Positions 6,053 to 9,571 of a DNA stretch of 9,571 bases are shown here, piece by piece. Made by a program: the position numbers and the translations under genes. How positions within the stretch are numbered: position 1 is the stretch's first letter; every line of letters starts with the position of its first letter. This stretch comes from Erysipelotrichaceae bacterium. Its GTDB lineage: Bacteria; Bacillota_I; Bacilli_A; Erysipelotrichales; Coprobacillaceae. Where the stretch lies: the NCBI GenBank assembly GCA_021200395.1, contig JAJQGQ010000178.1:1-9571 (forward strand). Reading direction: 5' to 3'. A model generated the notes under the pieces. It ran no database searches. It was not told where the DNA came from and saw only the letters and a list, made by a program, of their open reading frames with translations.

Positions 6053-6122
6053 TTAGGGGGCGACTAAGTGTCGAAACGCCTAATTTTAACCCCTTCGAAT
6101 AGGAGGGGGGGATGCATTTTGC
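6050..6122. other. GC-rich hairpin patch with G runs, candidate phage cos/packaging or origin site
   Basis: In an otherwise AT-rich stretch this patch carries GGGGG (6056-6060), GGCG...CGCC around a CGAC-TAAGT-GTCG hairpin (about 6059-6080), CCCC (6090-6093), a run of seven G (6105-6111) and the inverted TGCA-TTT-TGCA. It lies just beyond the terminator of the late-regulator genes. In many Firmicutes phages this is the place before terS where cos or packaging signals are found. No terminase follows. Cos is an inference from composition and place. Confidence 0.35.
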
Positions 6123-6165
6123 AAAAATAAAAACAGTTAGTAAGATCTTTTCTTATTAACTGTTT
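6123..6165 (-). terminator. Terminator of the tandem late-regulator genes
   Basis: A 15-bp stem (6165-6151 with 6145-6131, arm AAACAGTTAATAAGA) with one mismatch or wobble pair and a 5-nt loop is followed on the minus strand by TTATTTTT. It lies 18 bp after the stop at 6184. Confidence 0.8.
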
Positions 6166-6183
6166 AATATTTTCATGGTTTAT

Positions 6184-6678
6184 TTATAGTTTTTTCATCA
6201 TTTTATTTATTAGTTTATCTACTTTTTTATAAAGATATTGCACCGAATAATGATGCTTATTACTAACTTCATTATAACTTTTATTGTTAAAAAATATATC
6301 TTCTATTATCTTTCTATCATCTTCATTGTTAATAACTTCTAAACAAACATCCAATATATCTATTCTTGTTTGATACATTTCTTTGAGTTTATTGTATCGT
6401 GATTCAATCTTATTTATCTCACTGGTTAAAGATTCTTCTTTAATAAGTAGCTTTAGCGTTCTTTCATCACTCTTTGTTATAGCATTGCTTTTAACACTAT
6501 CAAATGAAAGTGATTTAACATAAGCATTGTTAATATAAAATCTTACTTCTTCAAGCTCTTTTTGTTTGGCTTTTGTTTCTTTTTCCTGGTTTATTTCCAT
6601 TAGCTTTATTTGTAGTTTCATATACATATAGTTTTCTAGCTCGTTTTTTAGATATTTAGCATGATTCAAGCTTTGCAT
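6184..6678 (-). CDS. DUF1492/ArpU-like phage late regulator, copy 2
   Basis: 164 aa. A charged, coiled-coil-like N-terminal part (about 1-50) is followed by SFDSVKSN, the block DERTLKLLIKEESLTSEI (about 74-91), and a C-terminal sigma-region-4-like helix-turn-helix (YNEVSNKHHYSVQYLYKKVD, about 135-154). This plan matches the DUF1492/ArpU proteins that switch on late or packaging genes in Firmicutes phages. It starts inside the upstream paralogue with a 23-bp overlap and an AAAGGATG ribosome site, which indicates coupled translation. The start is confirmed by alignment with the paralogue, in which YLKNEL falls at the same position. A strong terminator follows. DNA targets are unknown. Confidence 0.72.
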   Translation of the reverse strand: MQSLNHAKYLKNELENYMYMKLQIKLMEINQEKETKAKQKELEEVRFYINNAYVKSLSFDSVKSNAITKSDERTLKLLIKEESLTSEINKIESRYNKLKEMYQTRIDILDVCLEVINNEDDRKIIEDIFFNNKSYNEVSNKHHYSVQYLYKKVDKLINKMMKKL

Positions 6679-7153
6679 ATTTAATCATCCTTTTAACTAT
6701 TGTATTAACTTTTTGAAAAAGTCCTTGCCTTGAATAATGGTGTTTATCACACGCTTTATTATAACCAACGCCTTTAATAAAAACATCATCTATAATATTT
6801 CTATCTTCAGTATTTAGAAATCTCAAGCAATCATTGATTATATCAATTCTTGTTTGATATATTTCTATTATTTTATTGTATCGTGATTCAATTTCTTTTA
6901 TCTCACTGGTTAAAGATTCTTCCTTAATAAGTAGTCTTAGCGTTCTTTCATCATTTGCATTATTGCCATTTCTAACACTATCAAATGAAGGTGATCCAGT
7001 ATAAAGCATTCTTTCTTTTATTTCTGCAAGCTCTGAACGCTTTTTATCAATTTCAAGTTTCTTTTTAATTTTAAGATCTTCAATCATTTTCATGATATAA
7101 ATATAGCTTTTCAGCTCGTTTTTTAAATAATTGATATATTCACTATCTTTCAT
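6656..7153 (-). CDS. DUF1492/ArpU-like phage late regulator, copy 1
   Basis: 165 aa, paralogue of the next gene with the same order of parts: N-terminal YLKNEL, lysine- and glutamate-rich coiled coil, SFDSVRNG, DERTLRLLIKEESLTSEI, and the helix-turn-helix YNKACDKHHYSRQGLFQKVN near the C-terminus. The central segment is nearly identical at DNA level to its partner, while both ends have diverged. It has a GAGGTG ribosome site close to the ATG. Just upstream lies a long imperfect inverted repeat (7170-7263) that would put the ribosome site next to the base of a hairpin. A role as transcription activator of late genes is known only for the family. Confidence 0.72.
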   Translation of the reverse strand: MKDSEYINYLKNELKSYIYIMKMIEDLKIKKKLEIDKKRSELAEIKERMLYTGSPSFDSVRNGNNANDERTLRLLIKEESLTSEIKEIESRYNKIIEIYQTRIDIINDCLRFLNTEDRNIIDDVFIKGVGYNKACDKHHYSRQGLFQKVNTIVKRMIKYAKLESC

Positions 7154-7169
7154 TTGTCCACCTCGTGAA

Positions 7170-7263
7170 AAGCATAAGAAATCACCATTTTGCTATATCA
7201 TTAATTGCACATGCTAAAATAGAATTTTAACTAGTTGGTGTTTTAGGTGATTTCTTAATGCTT
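7170..7263 (-). repeat. Long inverted repeat just upstream of the first late-regulator gene
   Basis: AAGCATAAGAAATCACC (7170-7186) pairs with 7246-7263 (17 pairs, one bulge) across 59 nt. An inner pair, ATTTTGC with GCTAAAAT (7187-7193, 7213-7220), lies within. On the minus strand it ends 17 nt before the start codon of the 165-aa protein, right at its ribosome site. The rest of 7154-7416 holds no gene; a TATAAT on the minus strand (7275-7270) lacks a clear -35. Confidence 0.6.
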
Positions 7264-7380
7264 GTATTAATTATATAACAAATATTGCTAACTTTTCACC
7301 TATAAAATATCATTGCTTGTTTTTTTTCTCGTTGTGTGTTCGTTGTTGACAATGAGAACCAATAACATAAAAGGATCAAA

Positions 7381-7409
7381 ATAAAAACAACCTGGCTTAT
7401 ATTCCAGGT
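7381..7409 (-). terminator. Terminator after the 45-aa gene
   Basis: On the minus strand, ACCTGG (7409-7404) pairs with CCAGGT (7395-7390) across 8 nt, followed by TGTTTTTAT. It lies 7 bp beyond the stop at 7417, so the late-regulator pair is probably transcribed separately. Confidence 0.65.
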
Positions 7410-7416
7410 GTTTAAA

Positions 7417-7554
7417 TCATTCATTTTTGTAAAAGTCCAATGTGATTTTATAAAGGCTTTCTATTGTATTTATATTATTCATTGCCTTTAACATTCTGCA
7501 TATACATTTTATATAACTGTCTTTTGTCATTTCTACTTTTTTAGGTGTTTTCAT
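7417..7554 (-). CDS. 45-aa small protein, paralogue of the 47-aa protein at 8835-8978
   Basis: It begins MKTPKKVEMTKDSYIKC and ends TLDFYKNE. It has a good ribosome site (AAGGAAG 8 nt before the ATG). The segment MTKDSYIKCICRMLK aligns with MTKEEYIKYINEMLN in the 47-aa protein, and both continue into a second helix with I-SLY or I-DIY. The ATG forms a 4-bp ATGA overlap with the stop of the preceding frameshifted gene, as in a tight phage operon. Two-helix small proteins of this kind are common in Firmicutes phages and conjugative elements, with no known function. A hairpin terminator follows at once. Confidence 0.68.
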   Translation of the reverse strand: MKTPKKVEMTKDSYIKCICRMLKAMNNINTIESLYKITLDFYKNE

Positions 7555-7735
7555 TTTGTATACTTCCTTTTTTTTCTGATTTTAAATAACATTATTTTTA
7601 TAGCTTTTTCAGCATTTGGATGCATTAAAATATTTGCTATTTTGCTTACTTTTTTGGCTAAAATCTCTAAAAAATAATTGGAGATAACCCTAGGTTATAT
7701 CTAATTATATTCACTTTAATTTCTTTTGATTTCAT
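7551..7735 (-). pseudogene. Small operon gene split by a frameshift in a six-base T run
   Basis: From the ATG at 7735 the frame reads MKSKEIKVNIIRYNLGLSPI and soon stops at TAG after the T run (A7669-7674 on the plus strand). One more T would join it to a second frame that continues LEILAKKVSKIANILMHP and then NAEKAIKIMLFKI, to a TGA at 7553-7551. That TGA overlaps the next ATG as ATGA, strong evidence that the second frame is genuine. The joined product would be about 61 aa with a basic C-terminus. There is no good ribosome site before 7735. Homopolymer sequencing error, decay or slippage at the T run are all possible. Family not recognised. Confidence 0.45.
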
Positions 7736-7790
7736 CAATATAATATATTGAAATTTGCTATTTAATAAATTTTAAACTTTTTAAAGGTGG

Positions 7791-8534
7791 TTATTTCCTT
7801 AATTCAAGGCATCTTGTTGAAAACTGCATCAATAGGTTTATCTCTTTGCATTGATCACCTTTTTGTATAAATTCATTAGGTTTTAATCTTGATACAAATA
7901 TTATAGGTTTCTTGTTTTTATAACGATATTCAATAATTGCTTGCATATCACTATTGCTAAAATTATCTTTCTGTTGAATATTGTCTATTATCAGCATATC
8001 AGCATCAAGGCATGTTCTAATAGTTGTATTTTCAAATCTTGACTTTTCTTTTTTTAAACTGCTTACCAGTTTATTAAAATTGGAATAATAAACACTATAG
8101 CAACCATTGATTAATATTTTTAGTATCTTCCTTGCTAAAAAGGTTTTACCAGTTTCGGCATCACCATAAATATATAAACCTATTGAAGTATTATTATTAA
8201 AACTATTTGCATATTCTATTGATAAATTATAGGCTTCTATATTTCCTTTACTTGTCTTATATGGTTTATTTATTCCTTCATATTCCTTTTGATTCAATCC
8301 ACAATGTTTAATGTTATAGTTTATTGGCTTCCTGGTGTTTCTTTCTAGCCTTTCAACTGAATCTTGTATTTTCTTTTGTGCTTCACAATCAATACATATA
8401 AAAGACTCTTTACCACTTGTATAACTTATCTTTCTAACATCACCACCACATTTATTACATTTTCCAACAACTTCAATCTTTCTAGGCATGTCTAATAAAT
8501 TAGCATCATATGTTTGTATTACAAGGGCATCCAT
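7791..8534 (-). CDS. DnaC-like helicase loader ATPase with N-terminal zinc finger
   Basis: 247 aa from the start I chose. A zinc finger is formed by C26-x2-C29 and C47-x2-C50. The AAA+ core follows, with Walker A GDAETGKT (124-131) and Walker B MLIIDN (180-185), in which the usual second acidic residue is Asn185. The C-terminal FSTRCLELRK resembles the arginine-finger end of DnaC/IstB proteins. The family loads the replicative helicase at phage or plasmid origins. The frame could start at 8567, but that ATG lies in the repeated block and has no ribosome site; AAAGGAAG lies 7-8 nt before the ATG at 8534. It is downstream of a 260-bp repeat block carrying iteron-like repeats, which fits a replication module. 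IstB-type transposition helper is less likely, as no transposase is near. Confidence 0.8.
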   Translation of the reverse strand: MDALVIQTYDANLLDMPRKIEVVGKCNKCGGDVRKISYTSGKESFICIDCEAQKKIQDSVERLERNTRKPINYNIKHCGLNQKEYEGINKPYKTSKGNIEAYNLSIEYANSFNNNTSIGLYIYGDAETGKTFLARKILKILINGCYSVYYSNFNKLVSSLKKEKSRFENTTIRTCLDADMLIIDNIQQKDNFSNSDMQAIIEYRYKNKKPIIFVSRLKPNEFIQKGDQCKEINLLMQFSTRCLELRK

Positions 8535-8555
8535 GTTCATAACTTCCTTTCTTTG

Positions 8556-8815
8556 GCTCTGAATCATTGTTAAAATAAAGAGTTTTTAACATCAAATTAA
8601 ATTTAGATATAAATATACCTCTTTGCTTTATTTCTTTTAAAATAAAGCTCTAGGGCTTTAAAAATATCAATATGAGCGTTTCAGCAACTGCAATACAATT
8701 ATGATCTTTTTATAACTGGTGTATGATCTTATCTTATAACCTCAATTACTGAAAACGCGCCATTTGTTAATATTTATTACCAGGACGTTTAAGCATTGTT
8801 ATAATGCTTGTTGTT
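8556..8815. repeat. 260-bp structured repeat block, copy A
   Basis: It aligns with 9078-9337 without gaps at 244 of 260 bases, and 8691-8773 is identical. Inside are two iteron-like direct repeats, TATGATCTTTTTATAAC (8700-8716) and TATGATCTTATCTTATAAC (8722-8740). They are enclosed by a stem of GCGTTTCAG (8676-8684) with CTGAAAACGC (8749-8758). A hairpin AAGCATT/AATGCTT (8791-8797, 8803-8809) closes the block. A further hairpin near 8605-8620 pairs fully only on the minus strand through G-U. It fills the gap between the helicase-loader gene and the 47-aa gene. There is no shared ORF of useful length. Confidence 0.85.
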
Positions 8816-8834
8816 TCATCTGATATATTTAAAT

Positions 8835-8978
8835 TTATGCTTCTTCTAAGTAGCAAGATTGAACAAGCATATAAATATCTTTTATCAGCTTTTTATTTTC
8901 AATTTGGTTAAGCATTTCATTAATATATTTAATATATTCTTCTTTTGTCATATCCTTTGTTATTGCTTCATCTTTCAT
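8835..8978 (-). CDS. 47-aa small protein, paralogue of the 45-aa protein at 7417-7554
   Basis: It begins MKDEAITKDMTKEEYIKY and ends SCYLEEA. It is predicted to be two amphipathic helices: MTKEEYIKYINEMLNQIE, then KKLIKDIYMLVQ. The ribosome site AAAGGAA is about 12 nt before the ATG, rather far. Similarity to the 45-aa protein, over about 30 residues, supports both being real and points to gene duplication inside the element. It lies between two copies of the 260-bp repeat block, with a partial third copy starting 29 bp upstream of its ATG. Function unknown. Confidence 0.65.
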   Translation of the reverse strand: MKDEAITKDMTKEEYIKYINEMLNQIENKKLIKDIYMLVQSCYLEEA

Positions 8979-9006
8979 AACTTTATTTATTCCTTTCGTT
9001 AAAAAT

Positions 9007-9063
9007 GCGCCATTTGTTAATATCCATTACTAGGACGTTAAGGCATCATGATGATGCTTGTTT
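9007..9063. repeat. Partial repeat block, copy C
   Basis: It matches only the right end of the blocks (from GCGCCATTTG to the terminal hairpin). Its hairpin is AGGCATCA-TGA-TGATGCTT (9041-9059), where copy B has AAGCATTA-TGA-TAATGCTT. One T-A pair has become C-G with both sides changed, so base pairing has been kept. It abuts copy B through a short AAAGAGG-bearing stretch that looks like a ribosome site left without a gene. Confidence 0.75.
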
Positions 9064-9077
9064 GATGTCCTCTTTTT

Positions 9078-9337
9078 GCTCTGAATCATTGTTAAAATAA
9101 AGTGTTTTTTACATCAAATTAAATTTAGGTATAAATATACCTCTTTACTTTATCTCTTTTAAAATAAAGCTCTAGGGCTTTTAAAACAACAATATGAGCG
9201 TTTCAGCAACTTCAATACAATTATGATCTTTTTATAACTGGTGTATGATCTTATCTTATAACCTCAATTACTGAAAACGCGCCATTTGTTAATATCCATT
9301 ACTAGGACGTCAAAGCATTATGATAATGCTTGTTGTT
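9078..9337. repeat. 260-bp structured repeat block, copy B
   Basis: Second full copy, 522 bp from copy A. Its direct repeats are at 9222-9238 and 9244-9262, the enclosing stem at 9198-9206 with 9271-9280, and the terminal hairpin at 9313-9331 (8-bp stem, TGA loop). AGGTATA...ATACCT near 9128-9142 is a perfect hairpin here and a G-U variant in copy A. It lies downstream of the DUF6809-like gene and upstream of the 47-aa gene. Confidence 0.85.
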
Positions 9338-9358
9338 GACCTACAGCTTACCAGGTGT

Positions 9359-9571
9359 TTATTTTGATTTATGTATCTCTTCACTTAATTTAAAACCAAT
9401 TTTAAAACCTTCTTCAAATGCTATTTGTTGAAGAATAGATGCATAATTCAATATAGGATTAAGAATATTATCATCTTCAACATTAATTTGTTTCTTAATT
9501 TCTTTTAATGCTTCCTTTTCTTCATTACTGGTTTTATATGGTCTATCACACCATATAGAATACAATTCATT
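9359..9571 (-). CDS. DUF6809-like phage small protein (5' partial)
   Basis: The frame is open to the right edge, so the TTG at 9565 is unlikely to be the real start. The visible 70 residues begin NELYSIWCDRP and end EEGFKIGFKLSEEIHKSK. The spacing of YSIWCDRP, the central helices and the closing EEGFKIGFKL fits the DUF6809 family found in Firmicutes phages and mobile elements. In that family the N-terminal part reads LYYGxIxP and the C-terminal part FxxGFRLG. No function is known. The stop codon overlaps an ACCAGGTGTTT motif (9350-9360) that recurs in the element. Repeat copy B follows 21 bp downstream. Confidence 0.55.
   Translation of the reverse strand, partial: NELYSIWCDRPYKTSNEEKEALKEIKKQINVEDDNILNPILNYASILQQIAFEEGFKIGFKLSEEIHKSK

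Noticed and set aside
7346..7373. + strand TTGACA as a promoter -35
   Set aside because: No acceptable -10 lies 16-18 bp downstream, and no + strand gene follows.
8535..8567. Start of the helicase-loader gene at 8567
   Set aside because: That ATG is part of the duplicated non-coding block and has no ribosome site; AAAGGAAG is well placed for the ATG at 8534.
9281..9300. Short peptide MDINKWR encoded in repeat copies B and C (minus strand)
   Set aside because: Copy A has lost the ATG, the frames end differently and no ribosome site precedes them, so coding is unlikely.
8556..9337. CRISPR array or insertion sequence
   Set aside because: There are only two full copies of a 260-bp block without regular short repeats and spacers, and no transposase frame or target duplication is visible.

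Overview
The window comes from a low-GC Firmicutes chromosome. A strictly anaerobic gut lineage such as the Erysipelotrichales/Coprobacillaceae, or a relative, fits best. The evidence is the very AT-rich DNA, strong Shine-Dalgarno sites, an Nfn-type electron-bifurcating transhydrogenase operon, and PTS-linked sugar sensing. The exact taxon is an inference.

Positions 1-5640 look like host chromosome. On the + strand, a truncated DUF1524/GmrSD-type HNH nuclease with a DpnI-like C-terminal winged helix ends at 904. It converges on a minus-strand protein that fuses a PTS EIIB-like domain to a ROK domain lacking its catalytic residues (916-2334), and both genes share one hairpin terminator. A compact unit between 2562 and 2833 looks like a type I toxin-antitoxin locus. 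It has an extended -10 promoter, a 28-aa membrane peptide whose ribosome site can fold into a hairpin, a strong terminator, and a convergent promoter for an overlapping antisense RNA. Next, on the minus strand, are nfnB and nfnA (2843-5058), joined by a TAATG overlap, with a good promoter and a redox/CRP-type operator candidate upstream. A 50-aa single-pass membrane protein (5292-5444) has its own promoter and terminator.

Positions from about 5640 to the right edge look like part of an integrated element related to a phage or phage satellite. The boundary has a perfect 12-bp palindrome and three ATGTGGGT repeats at 11-12 bp pitch, which resemble integrase arm sites. A promoter-terminator pair with no ORF (5702-5808) suggests a small RNA. 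A GC-rich, G-run-bearing, hairpin-rich patch (6050-6120) resembles a cos/packaging region. All recognisable element genes are on the minus strand. Listed from right to left in transcription order they are: a DUF6809-like protein, a 47-aa small protein, a DnaC-like helicase loader with a zinc finger, a frameshifted small gene, a 45-aa paralogue of the 47-aa protein, and two tandem DUF1492/ArpU-like late-regulator proteins that overlap by 23 bp. No integrase, capsid or terminase gene is seen.

The most unusual feature is a 260-bp non-coding block present twice (8556-8815 and 9078-9337) without any indel, 244/260 identical. A third partial copy lies at 9007-9063. Each full copy has an 83-bp invariant core, a pair of iteron-like direct repeats inside a long-range stem, and a terminal hairpin that shows a compensatory change between copies. 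The blocks sit in front of the helicase-loader and small-protein genes, so they could be replication iterons, modular leader RNAs or gene-boundary recombination elements.
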